Source: an uncultured Sutterella sp.
Lineage (GTDB): Bacteria; Pseudomonadota; Gammaproteobacteria; Burkholderiales; Burkholderiaceae_F
Reading direction: 5' to 3'
NCBI GenBank assembly: GCA_900764215.1
Contig: CAAFNI010000196.1
Span: 1-8,129, forward strand
Length of the DNA: 8,129 bases
Of this stretch, positions 1 through 6,066 are shown piece after piece; the stretch's first letter is position 1; every line of letters begins with the position of its first letter. A program made the position numbers and the translations under genes. The notes under the pieces are model-generated. The model worked only from the letters and a program-made list of their open reading frames with translations. It was not told the DNA's origin and made no database searches.

Positions 1-113
1 ATCAGTGACCAAAAACCGCTAGAAGGGGCTTCGACCCCGACAACGGGGTAGAGGAAAATATTCGGACAGATTGACCGGTGAACTCACTCACGCTGTACCG
101 TTTTTCGAGAAAT
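1..113. other. Sequence beyond the broken surface-protein gene
   Basis: This edge segment follows the stop codon of the ESPR gene on the minus strand. I recognise no gene in it. A different minus-strand frame stays open from 262 down to the stop at 2-4, but its peptide here does not look like a continuing beta-helical passenger. A perfect 6-bp hairpin is visible (ACCCCG at 34-39, loop ACAA, CGGGGT at 44-49), with a short T run further down the minus strand (complement of 10-14). That is only a weak terminator candidate because the run is not adjacent to the stem. The segment could be the end of a mobile element or frameshifted passenger sequence. Confidence 0.35.
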
Positions 114-548
114 TCACGAATAACGCCCTGGCGCATCGGCATTGACGAAGATCTCGCCTTTGTTGGAGAGCACCGTGTCCTTGCCTTCGGCACGCAGTCC
201 GATTGAACCTTGCTTTTCGTCGCTGGACAGCCACAGTTTTCCGGCAAACGCATCCTGCCCATTTGTGAGGATGGTGAATTGCATGGGCTGGCCTTTCTTC
301 CGATTGAAGTGATAAAGGCCCTGCTTGTCTACGGAAGCCCAGTCCATGGTGGCATTGACTTCGGTCACGCCGGTTGTGGGAATCTCAACCCAAGCCGATT
401 CGCCGGCGCAGGCAACGCCGGCGACGATTGCCGCGGCCGCTGCGATGACGGTCTTGGTGCCTTTGGCCTGAACGGAGGATGTCAGTTCGTTGACCACCAT
501 GAGGGTGTCTCTGGCCTTGGAAAACACAACCTTGAAGTTTCGATTCAT
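114..548 (-). CDS. ESPR autotransporter-like protein, N-terminal fragment (144 aa)
   Basis: The first 25 or so residues (MNRNFKVVFSKARDTLMVVNEL) fit the extended signal peptide region (ESPR) typical of type V autotransporters and large adhesins of Beta- and Gammaproteobacteria. A hydrophobic segment TVIAAAAAIVAGVACA follows, with likely cleavage near residue 48. The remaining ~95 residues are polar; a stretch such as TVLSNKGEIFVNAD resembles one rung of a beta-helical passenger. The start is firm: AGGAGG lies 5 nt upstream of ATG. Autotransporters are usually many hundreds of residues with a C-terminal barrel, and none is present, so the stop at 114-116 probably marks a truncation (frameshift, insertion or assembly edge). 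A short secreted protein with an ESPR leader is possible but less likely. Base composition is less GC-rich than the reductase genes. Its promoter carries a poly-C tract. Confidence 0.72.
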   Translation of the reverse strand: MNRNFKVVFSKARDTLMVVNELTSSVQAKGTKTVIAAAAAIVAGVACAGESAWVEIPTTGVTEVNATMDWASVDKQGLYHFNRKKGQPMQFTILTNGQDAFAGKLWLSSDEKQGSIGLRAEGKDTVLSNKGEIFVNADAPGRYS

Positions 549-581
549 TTTTTCCTCCTTTGATTCTTATTGGATGACGTT

Positions 582-606
582 GGAGGGTGTGCACAAGAAA
601 CCCTCC
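582..606 (-). promoter_or_regulatory. 5' leader hairpin of the ESPR gene
   Basis: A perfect 7-bp inverted repeat (GGAGGGT at 582-588 and ACCCTCC at 600-606, 11-nt loop) lies in the predicted untranslated leader, 34-58 nt before the start codon. No T run follows it on the minus strand, so it is not an intrinsic terminator. It may stabilise the mRNA or affect translation; its GGAGGG strand is itself Shine-Dalgarno-like. Function is inferred only. Confidence 0.4.
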
Positions 607-615
607 GTATCCGTA

Positions 616-640
616 AAATTTGATGATTGATATCAAATTT
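616..640. promoter_or_regulatory. Perfect 9-bp inverted repeat at the -10/start region
   Basis: AAATTTGAT (616-624) is mirrored by ATCAAATTT (632-640) across a 7-bp spacer. A second palindrome, TTGATATCAA, is nested at 627-636. The repeat overlaps the proposed -10 box and the expected transcription start of the ESPR gene, where a bound repressor would block transcription. It shares the AAATTTG/CAAATTT core with the palindrome over the -35 box. The half-site resembles an FNR half-site (TTGAT), but the spacing is not the FNR spacing of four. Confidence 0.5.
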
Positions 641-667
641 GTACCCCCCCCCAACGAAATTTGTCAA
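638..667 (-). promoter_or_regulatory. Candidate sigma70 promoter of the ESPR gene with poly-G spacer
   Basis: On the minus strand a perfect -35 TTGACA (662-667) and a -10-like TACAAA (638-643, 4 of 6 matches) are 18 bp apart. Nine of the 18 spacer bases are one G run. Transcription would start near 631, giving a leader of roughly 80 nt before the ATG at 548. Loss of one G would give the optimal 17-bp spacing. The known parallels are homopolymer-spacer promoters of Neisseria outer-membrane proteins such as porA and opc. Promoter function has not been tested here. Confidence 0.55.
644..652. repeat. Poly-C tract, nine bases
   Basis: Nine consecutive C on the plus strand (G on the minus strand) lie exactly between the proposed -35 and -10 boxes of the ESPR surface-protein gene. 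Homopolymers of this length are prone to slipped-strand length change and act as contingency loci in host-associated bacteria. The tract is seen directly; variability is inferred. Confidence 0.85.
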
Positions 668-674
668 ATTTCGT
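654..674. promoter_or_regulatory. Perfect 21-bp palindrome over the -35 box
   Basis: The arm ACGAAATTTG (654-663) and its mirror CAAATTTCGT (665-674) flank one central base, giving ten paired positions without mismatch. The -35 hexamer TTGACA of the ESPR promoter spans its centre. A site this long and symmetric is most simply an operator for a dimeric regulator. The regulator is not identifiable from this window. Confidence 0.6.
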
Positions 675-920
675 CAATGGGATGTTTTGATGAATGTCAA
701 TCGGCGTGCAAAGAGAGTTTTGAATCGTGGTGTGGATGAAACAGGCCCGGGCGCGCCGGTCTGGGAAGCGGGGTGAATGACCGGAATTGCGGGAAGCTGC
801 AGGCAACCGATTGGAAACGTGAAGTGCCTGCAGAGGAGGCGAATGTCGACGGGGAGAGGGGAGGAATGACGAAGCCGGCGGGATGACGCGGTCAGTCGGC
901 GGCCTTTAAACCTGAGCGGA
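675..920. other. Non-coding spacer between the ESPR promoter and the kinase terminator
   Basis: I see no convincing gene here. Two further TTGAC boxes lie on the minus strand (TTGACG, complement of 672-677, and TTGACA, complement of 695-700), just upstream of the ESPR promoter. They may be extra regulator half-sites. The rest (701-920) is GC-rich with purine-rich stretches on the plus strand and no recognisable RNA gene. Confidence 0.45.
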
Positions 921-963
921 CAAAAGAAACGGGGCCGCACGCAATCTTTGCACGCAACCCCGT
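921..963 (-). terminator. Intrinsic terminator of the sensor kinase transcript
   Basis: On the minus strand a 14-bp stem including five G-U pairs forms between 950-963 and 929-942, with a 7-nt loop (943-949). It starts with ACGGGG, ends with CCCCGT, and is followed directly by TTCTTTTG (928-921). It lies about 135 bp past the kinase stop codon. It insulates the downstream ESPR gene, which has its own promoter, from kinase transcription. Confidence 0.75.
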
Positions 964-1097
964 CCGCAGATCCTATGGCTGCCGGAACAATGTCCGGGGA
1001 CCATCTCGGCGCCGCCGCAGTTTGGTCTGTCGGCGCTCGACGACTGCTTCGCTCTCACACGAAATTGTTCGTCGTCATGGGATCGGCTCCGACCATT

Positions 1098-2999
1098 TTA
1101 CGCATTTTCGGCCGCGGCGAGCGGCAGCCTGACGGTGCAGGCGAGCCCCCGGCCTCCCAAATCCGTGCGCCGCCTGTAGCTGATCGATCCGCCGTGCGCC
1201 TCGAGAAGCGAATGGACGATGGCGATGCCGAGTCCGAGCCCGCCCGCGGTCGTGGTGTAGCCGATGTCGCCCAGACGCGAGATCTCCTCGTCGGTGAGCG
1301 CGGGACCGTTGTCCGCAATCGTGAGTTTGGCGTAGGCGCCGTCGACGGCGAGCGTCACGTTGATCTCGGCGTCGGGCACCTCCTTCACGGCGGCGGCCGC
1401 GTTCTTGACGATGTTGAGGACGGCGAGCTCGATTTCGAGGCGGTCCGCCTCGACCATGAGGCCGGGTGCGATGTCGAGCGTGCAGGGAATGCGGTGAGAG
1501 GCGTGCCGGCGCCAGCGTGCGGCGGCCGTTTCGACGAGCTCGGAGAGGTTGACGGTCGCCATCGAGCGCTGGCGCACCTGGCCGTAGCTGCGCACGCGGT
1601 CGATGATGGCGGCGGCGCGCGTGCCGGAGTCTTCGATTTCGGTGACGGAGGCGAGCAGCGTCTCGCGCGGCACGTCGCCGCGGCTCAGGCGGCGCCGAAG
1701 GCTGCCCGCGTAGTTGCCTATCACGGTGAGGGGCTGCTTCAATTCGTGCGCGACCATGCTCGAGAGAAGCCCCACGGCGCTCGCGCGCGTCAGGCTTTCG
1801 ACCTGAAGGGCGTTTTGCTGCGCGACGAGCTCGGCGCGAAGCTTTTCGTCCATCGCCTTTTCAAGGGCCCGCGCGCGGTGTGAGGCGATGCGCGCCAGAA
1901 GGAGCGTGTTGAGGAGCAGGATGAGCAAAACGCCGCCCGCGCCCACCACCCAGGGGAGCATGCGCTTGACGAAGCGCGAGAAGTCGTCCGGGCTGCCGTA
2001 GGGCACCTGCAGAATGCGAAACACTTCATAAAGGCGCCGATTGTCGTTCGAGATGGTCCACTGCGTGCCGTCGTCCGCGGGCGGTATGGCGAGCAGCGTG
2101 GCGGTGAGCGTTTTGGCAATGCGGGTGGGAATCGAGGGCTTGATCGAGAAGAACCAGTTCGGATAGAGCTCGGTCGAGTGGCGGCAGGCCACGATCCTGT
2201 CCGCATGCTCGCCGATCACGCGAAAGGCGTCCGGGTCGATTTCGCCGTTTCGCTCCATGCGCTCGAGCAGGCACGTGGCGACGAATCCCACGTCGACGCC
2301 GCCGTCGCGCACCGCCTTGACGATGCGCGTCATCGGGAACTCCGTGATGCGGATTTCGGAAAAGAAGCTCTCGGGATCAAATCCCTTGCGCACGAGTTCG
2401 GCGGCCGGAATCTGCCAGCCCGCAAAGGCCGTGCGGCTCATGATGGCGAGGCTTTTGCCCTGAAGGTCCTCGAGCGTCCGCAGGTCGGCCCGGTCGGCCC
2501 GCACGATGATCGCCGCGCCGTTGGCGTAGTTGGGGTCGGGCGCCTCGTCCGAGACGACGGCCGCGAGCGGCAGGCCGCCCGTGCGCTCGATCATGAGGCT
2601 CGTGAGGCCGCTCGAGGCGATCGACATGTCGAACTTCCCTTCTTCGGCCGCCTTGAGAAAGCCGTCGGGGCCGTAGATCCTCACGTCGATTTCGACGGGC
2701 GCGAGCTTTTCCTTCACCGCACGGATCGTGCGGCTGTAGTAGTCGTCCATGATCGACTTGCCGTAGGAGTTGACGATCGCAAGGCGCAGGCGCTCGGGCC
2801 GGCTCGCGTTCACGGCGGCGGAGGCGTGCGCGCTCTCGGACGCGCCCGTGGCGTCGGCAGCGAACGCTGCGGAGCAAAGGACGATCGAAAAAATGAGCGA
2901 AAGGACGATCGGAACAAAGGCGATCGAAAGGGCGCGCGCCCGGCCCGACGCATGCGGCAGGCGGGAGCCGCCCCGGAAGGGAAGCTGGAGCATCGACAT
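1098..2999 (-). CDS. TtrS-like sensor histidine kinase with periplasmic PhnD-type domain
   Basis: A membrane sensor kinase of about 633 residues that should autophosphorylate in response to a periplasmic ligand and pass phosphate to a separate response regulator. Residues ~23-47 are a signal peptide ending CSAAFA. Residues ~70-325 resemble the phosphonate-binding-like (PhnD) sensor fold of TtrS, including a CRHSTELYP segment (Cys272) and a VATC segment (Cys243). A helix spans ~349-369. The kinase core has the H-box AHELKQP (His418), N-box NIVKNAAAA (Asn533), DNG near 562 and GLGLGIAIV near 588-595. There is no receiver domain. Known relatives sense tetrathionate or thiosulfate; the ligand here is inferred only from its place divergent to the reductase operon. 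The start is uncertain: ATGs at 2997-2999 and 2991-2993 both lack a clear Shine-Dalgarno, and the frame stays open to a TTG at 3081-3083. Confidence 0.9.
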   Translation of the reverse strand: MSMLQLPFRGGSRLPHASGRARALSIAFVPIVLSLIFSIVLCSAAFAADATGASESAHASAAVNASRPERLRLAIVNSYGKSIMDDYYSRTIRAVKEKLAPVEIDVRIYGPDGFLKAAEEGKFDMSIASSGLTSLMIERTGGLPLAAVVSDEAPDPNYANGAAIIVRADRADLRTLEDLQGKSLAIMSRTAFAGWQIPAAELVRKGFDPESFFSEIRITEFPMTRIVKAVRDGGVDVGFVATCLLERMERNGEIDPDAFRVIGEHADRIVACRHSTELYPNWFFSIKPSIPTRIAKTLTATLLAIPPADDGTQWTISNDNRRLYEVFRILQVPYGSPDDFSRFVKRMLPWVVGAGGVLLILLLNTLLLARIASHRARALEKAMDEKLRAELVAQQNALQVESLTRASAVGLLSSMVAHELKQPLTVIGNYAGSLRRRLSRGDVPRETLLASVTEIEDSGTRAAAIIDRVRSYGQVRQRSMATVNLSELVETAAARWRRHASHRIPCTLDIAPGLMVEADRLEIELAVLNIVKNAAAAVKEVPDAEINVTLAVDGAYAKLTIADNGPALTDEEISRLGDIGYTTTAGGLGLGIAIVHSLLEAHGGSISYRRRTDLGGRGLACTVRLPLAAAENA

Positions 3000-3138
3000 G
3001 AGGGCGAAGAGTGGACGGATCGATTTTAACCCGCGCGCGGGCGAGCTCGCCGGGACGGCGAAGCAGGGAAGGAGGCAGGGCAAAAACAGGAGGAGGGAAG
3101 GCGCTGCGGCGTGAGAGGGTGTGAGGCGGCGGGGGCTG
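3000..3138 (-). other. C-rich leader and GC palindromes upstream of the kinase
   Basis: On the minus strand this leader is strongly pyrimidine-rich and G-poor across roughly 3060-3108, the composition expected of a Rho-utilisation region. It is followed by two abutting perfect 12-bp palindromes, GGCGAGCTCGCC (3040-3051) and CCCGCGCGCGGG (3030-3041), close to the kinase start. No Shine-Dalgarno is visible at either ATG. The segment may limit kinase expression at the RNA level. That is inference; some of it would be coding if the TTG start at 3083 were used. Confidence 0.35.
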
Positions 3139-3202
3139 ATCTAATTCCTTTGAACTAGATAAATAGTATTATGCTATTGATGCAATAGGTGCGTACAATA
3201 GC
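3139..3202. promoter_or_regulatory. AT-rich dyad cluster, likely promoter/operator core of the kinase
   Basis: This is the most AT-rich part of the divergent spacer. ATCTAATTC (3139-3147) and GAACTAGAT (3152-3160) form a dyad with 8 of 9 matches and a 4-bp spacer. CTATTG (3174-3179) and CAATAG (3183-3188) form a perfect dyad, and AATAG/CTATT pair again at 3162-3178. On the minus strand CATAAT (complement of 3169-3174) could be a -10 for the kinase. On the plus strand TACAAT occurs at 3194-3199. Neither has a convincing -35, so promoter direction is uncertain. Confidence 0.4.
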
Positions 3203-3229
3203 TCGGGTTTGCCCTTACCCGGCGCGCGA

Positions 3230-3329
3230 TTTTCAGTATTAACACCTGCGGGACGGTTGTTTTCAGTCGGAATTCGGCCTTCCGGAAGGATTTTTTCAGG
3301 ATTTCACGCTGATGCGCTATTCGTTTCAG
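3230..3329 (+). repeat. Four TTTCAG direct repeats at ~31-bp spacing
   Basis: TTTCAG occurs at 3231, 3261, 3294 and 3324, so the steps are 30, 33 and 30 bp, close to three helical turns each. The first three have an extra leading T. Regularly phased short repeats upstream of an operon suggest a regulator that binds on one face of the DNA; the response regulator of this locus is the obvious candidate. The repeats are seen directly, the role is inferred. The third copy follows the palindrome CCTTCCGGAAGG (3278-3289) and runs out of a six-T stretch (3291-3296), which gives a weak terminator-like look. Confidence 0.45.
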
Positions 3330-3337
3330 GAATAGCG
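3315..3337. promoter_or_regulatory. Perfect 8-bp dyad, candidate operator of the reductase operon
   Basis: CGCTATTC (3315-3322) and GAATAGCG (3330-3337) form a perfect inverted repeat around the 7-bp spacer GTTTCAG. The spacer contains the fourth copy of the TTTCAG array. The CTATT/AATAG arms match the dyads near the kinase promoter and another CAATAG at 3363-3368. It lies about 150 bp before the catalytic-subunit start, a common place for an activator site. Confidence 0.5.
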
Positions 3338-3385
3338 GAGTAAGGGAGTATGGACAAATATCCAATAGGGGTAGTACCAAAGTCG

Positions 3386-3426
3386 GACGCCATGCGTCTC
3401 GCATAGTAGACAAAATCGTGTTTTGT
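3386..3426. promoter_or_regulatory. Consecutive short dyads in the reductase promoter region
   Basis: Three small perfect inverted repeats follow each other: GACGC-CAT-GCGTC (3386-3398), ATGCG-TCT-CGCAT (3392-3404) and ACAAAA-TCGTG-TTTTGT (3410-3426). The first two overlap, so only one could form at a time. A partial -10 (CATAGT, 3402-3407) lies among them without a recognisable -35, as is usual for an activator-dependent promoter. I cannot fix the transcription start. Confidence 0.35.
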
Positions 3427-3455
3427 ACGGTCCCTGCCCCGTTTTGAGGGACCGT
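3427..3455 (+). promoter_or_regulatory. Leader hairpin before the reductase operon
   Basis: ACGGTCCCT (3427-3435) and AGGGACCGT (3447-3455) pair perfectly over 9 bp with an 11-nt loop, ending 28 nt before the start codon. No T run follows, so it is not a terminator. It is either a dyad operator close to the promoter or a structure in the mRNA leader upstream of the AAGGAG ribosome-binding site (3471-3476). Confidence 0.45.
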
Positions 3456-3483
3456 TCGAACAAAAACACCAAGGAGAAACCGA

Positions 3484-6060
3484 ATGGCAGACACCATTGT
3501 CGACCTTCGAATGTCGCGTCGCGGGCTCATCAAGCTCGGCGGTGCGGCTGCCGTCGCCACGACGGGCGCGGCCGGCGCCATGTGGCCCATCGAAGCACAG
3601 CTCAAGGAGCTCGAACACCAGGGCTGGAGCCGTCACCCGCTTGCCTGCTGCATGTGCGGCGCCTTCTGCGGCCTCGTGGCCATGAAGAAGATCGGCGAGC
3701 CGACCTCTGAAAAGACGGTCCGCATCTTCCCGAACCCCGATCATCCCCAGCGCGGCTACTGCGGCCGCGCGGCCGCCACGATGTGGATCTGGAACCATCC
3801 GCTGCGCATCCGGAAGCCCCTCAAGCGCGTGGGCGAGCGCGGCGAAGGCAAGTTCAAGGAAGTCTCCTGGGACGAAGCGCTCAACGACATCGCCGCCAAG
3901 CTCAAGGACGTCGTCGCAAAGAACGGCGAGCAGTCGGTCGTCTCGACCTCGCATTCCTTCTCCTCCTTCTCCAAGTGGATCACGTTCCCGCTCGGCTCCC
4001 CGAACGACATCGGCCACTCGAGCACCTGCAACTCCGCCTCGATCGCCGGTCGCGACTGGGTCTACGGCAAGGGCTTTTCGGGTGCGGGCAAGATCGAGCC
4101 CGACTACAAGCACCTGCGCTACCTGATCCTCATCGGCCGCTCGATGGGCTCGGCCATGGGGTGCCTGCACTCCCTGAACGAAGCCCGCGAACGCGGCGCC
4201 CAGGTCGTGAGCGTTGATCCGCGCATGCCCGACATCGCCTACGGAGACGCCAAGTGGGTGCCGATCCGTCCGGGCACCGACGCCTCGTTCGTGCTTGCCA
4301 TGATGAACGTCATGCTCAAGGAAGGCCTCGCCGACCTGAAGTTCCTCGCCAAGCACACGAACGCCGCCTACCTCATCAAGGCCGACGGCCGTCCGCTCAC
4401 GCAGGCCGACATGACGAAGGGCGGCCGCAAGGACCGCTACGCCGTGCATGACCTCAAGACGAACCGCATCGTCTTCCAGGGCGTCGTGCTCGACGAAAAG
4501 GGCGCCGCCGCGGGCTTTGACGAAGCGGCCGACACGGACGCGAACCTCCACTTCGCGGGCGACGTCAAGCTCGCCGACGGCACGACCGTCGCCGTTCGCA
4601 CCGCGCTCGACATCCTCGCCGAGATCGCCGCCCGCCACACCCCGGAAGCCTCCCAGAAGATCACGGGCATTCCGGCCGACGAGCTCGTGAAGCTCGCCCG
4701 CAACTTCGCCAATCTCAAGGGCGTCGTCGACGACGGCTGGTACTCCTCCAAGAACGGCAACGACATCGAGCTCTATCAGCTCATCAACATCCTCAACGCC
4801 TTCAACGGCAACGTCGACCGCGAAGGCGGCATCGTCGTGACCGCGGGCGCGGGCTTCAAGAGCCCGGGCGTCTCGGCGGGCAAGGGCCCCAACGGCGAAA
4901 AGTGGGACATGGCCGACGCCAAGCGCATCGACAAGATGCTCTCGCCCGAATCCGCCGGCAACCTCTGGGCCGCGCTCGAGGCGATGATGACCGGCAAGCC
5001 CTATCCGATCCGCGCGCTCTTCTGCGTGGGCACGACGCTCTTTCACCGCGAGTCCGACTCCATCCGCCTTGCGAAGGCCCTCAAGACCCTTGACCTTCTC
5101 GTCGTGCAGGACCTGCTGCCGCACGAAGTGTGCGACTACGCCGACTACGTGCTGCCCGCCACCTACTTCATCGAACGCCGCGAAACCGCCGGCGTGAAGT
5201 GGGCGCTTGACGGCTCCGTGCACGTCAACGACGCGGGCATCCGTCCGCCCGAAGGGGTCGAAGCCCGCCACGACGTGTGGATCCTCCTCGAAATCCTTCG
5301 CCGCGCCTATCCGGAACGCGCCCAACGCGTGGGCTACAAGGAATGCAAGACCGCCGACGAGTTCGACGCCTGGTGGAATGCGTTCGACGCCAAGGGCGTC
5401 GCCAAGTTCGTCAAGGACCAGGAAGCCAAGAATCCGGGTTCGGGCGAAAAGATCCTCGCCGACCTCAAGACCAAGGGCTGGACCACGGTCAACAAGAAGA
5501 AGTACGGCGTCTATCCGTGGAAGAAGCCCTTCGGCACGCCCACGGGCAAGATCGAAATCTACGGCTTCAAGTCCTTCGCCAAGCCCGGCTACGACCAGAT
5601 CAAGCCGATCAGCGACTACGCGCCGGCGCCCGCCTACACGGCTCCGAAGCCCCGCAGCAACGAGTTCGTGCTCGTCTCGGGCAAGAACTGCACGTCGTCC
5701 TCGGGCCTCAACATCTTCGCCGCGACCACCCGCTTCACGGGCGACCGCACCCTGTGGATGAACCCGTACGACGCCGAGCGCCTCGGCATCGCCGACAAGG
5801 AAAAGGTCATGGTCGAAGGCGTTGACCGCGACTACAAGGCCGAAGTCGTCGTCACCGTGACGAAGAAGGTCATGGCGGGCAGCGTGTTCGCGTTCGGGTT
5901 CTCCGGCGGCGTGCGCACGAAGGAGCTCGTCAACGATCCGCGCTTCGATTTCGTCAAGGAAGGCATCAACTCGCACTGGTTTGCAACCGGCTATGCGCAG
6001 CCCGTCGTCGGCAACCTCGCCAACAACAGCTGCATCCGTGTCAAGCGCATCAAGGGATAA
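3484..6060 (+). CDS. Molybdopterin oxidoreductase catalytic subunit, Psr/Phs/Arr/Ttr-like, Tat-exported
   Basis: An 858-residue DMSO-reductase-family catalytic subunit that should reduce a terminal electron acceptor outside the cytoplasm. A twin-arginine signal is visible (SRRGLIK, residues 11-17). Cys55, Cys58, Cys62 and Cys93 form the CX2CX3CX30C site for a 4Fe-4S cluster. Cys182, in SSTCNSAS preceded by LGSPNDIGH, is the probable molybdenum ligand; a Cys there is typical of polysulfide, thiosulfate, tetrathionate and arsenate reductases. Cofactor-binding blocks follow (VDPRMPDIAYGDAKW, PGTDASF, and LWMNPYDAERLGI in the C-terminal domain). Residues ~290-395 are an extension compared with ~760-residue PsrA/PhsA; the length is nearer ArrA (~850) and below TtrA (~1000). 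AAGGAG lies 7 nt before the ATG and fixes the start. The substrate cannot be named; a sulfur oxyanion is the first guess because of the TtrS-like kinase next door. No dedicated chaperone gene is in the window. Confidence 0.9.
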   Translation: MADTIVDLRMSRRGLIKLGGAAAVATTGAAGAMWPIEAQLKELEHQGWSRHPLACCMCGAFCGLVAMKKIGEPTSEKTVRIFPNPDHPQRGYCGRAAATMWIWNHPLRIRKPLKRVGERGEGKFKEVSWDEALNDIAAKLKDVVAKNGEQSVVSTSHSFSSFSKWITFPLGSPNDIGHSSTCNSASIAGRDWVYGKGFSGAGKIEPDYKHLRYLILIGRSMGSAMGCLHSLNEARERGAQVVSVDPRMPDIAYGDAKWVPIRPGTDASFVLAMMNVMLKEGLADLKFLAKHTNAAYLIKADGRPLTQADMTKGGRKDRYAVHDLKTNRIVFQGVVLDEKGAAAGFDEAADTDANLHFAGDVKLADGTTVAVRTALDILAEIAARHTPEASQKITGIPADELVKLARNFANLKGVVDDGWYSSKNGNDIELYQLINILNAFNGNVDREGGIVVTAGAGFKSPGVSAGKGPNGEKWDMADAKRIDKMLSPESAGNLWAALEAMMTGKPYPIRALFCVGTTLFHRESDSIRLAKALKTLDLLVVQDLLPHEVCDYADYVLPATYFIERRETAGVKWALDGSVHVNDAGIRPPEGVEARHDVWILLEILRRAYPERAQRVGYKECKTADEFDAWWNAFDAKGVAKFVKDQEAKNPGSGEKILADLKTKGWTTVNKKKYGVYPWKKPFGTPTGKIEIYGFKSFAKPGYDQIKPISDYAPAPAYTAPKPRSNEFVLVSGKNCTSSSGLNIFAATTRFTGDRTLWMNPYDAERLGIADKEKVMVEGVDRDYKAEVVVTVTKKVMAGSVFAFGFSGGVRTKELVNDPRFDFVKEGINSHWFATGYAQPVVGNLANNSCIRVKRIKG

Positions 6061-6066
6061 GTCACC

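Noticed and set aside
616..640. FNR box
   Set aside because: TTGAT and ATCAA half-sites are present, but the spacers are 7 or 0 bp, not the 4 bp of an FNR site.
948..1883. A 311-codon plus-strand frame over the kinase core
   Set aside because: It is antisense to the conserved H-, N- and G-boxes of the kinase. It has no ribosome-binding site or recognisable fold.
2178..3029. A 283-codon plus-strand frame over the sensor domain
   Set aside because: It is a compositional shadow of the kinase gene and its translation is rich in R, D, H and G with no motif.
3278..3296. Intrinsic terminator or small RNA end upstream of the reductase operon
   Set aside because: CCTTCCGGAAGG followed by six T is suggestive, but only a 4-bp stem with a tetraloop can form, and no clear promoter for a short transcript precedes it.
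3484..6060. Naming the operon ttrABC or phsABC
   Set aside because: The sensor suggests tetrathionate, but the catalytic subunit is shorter than TtrA and the anchor is not PhsC-like, so a specific symbol is not supported.
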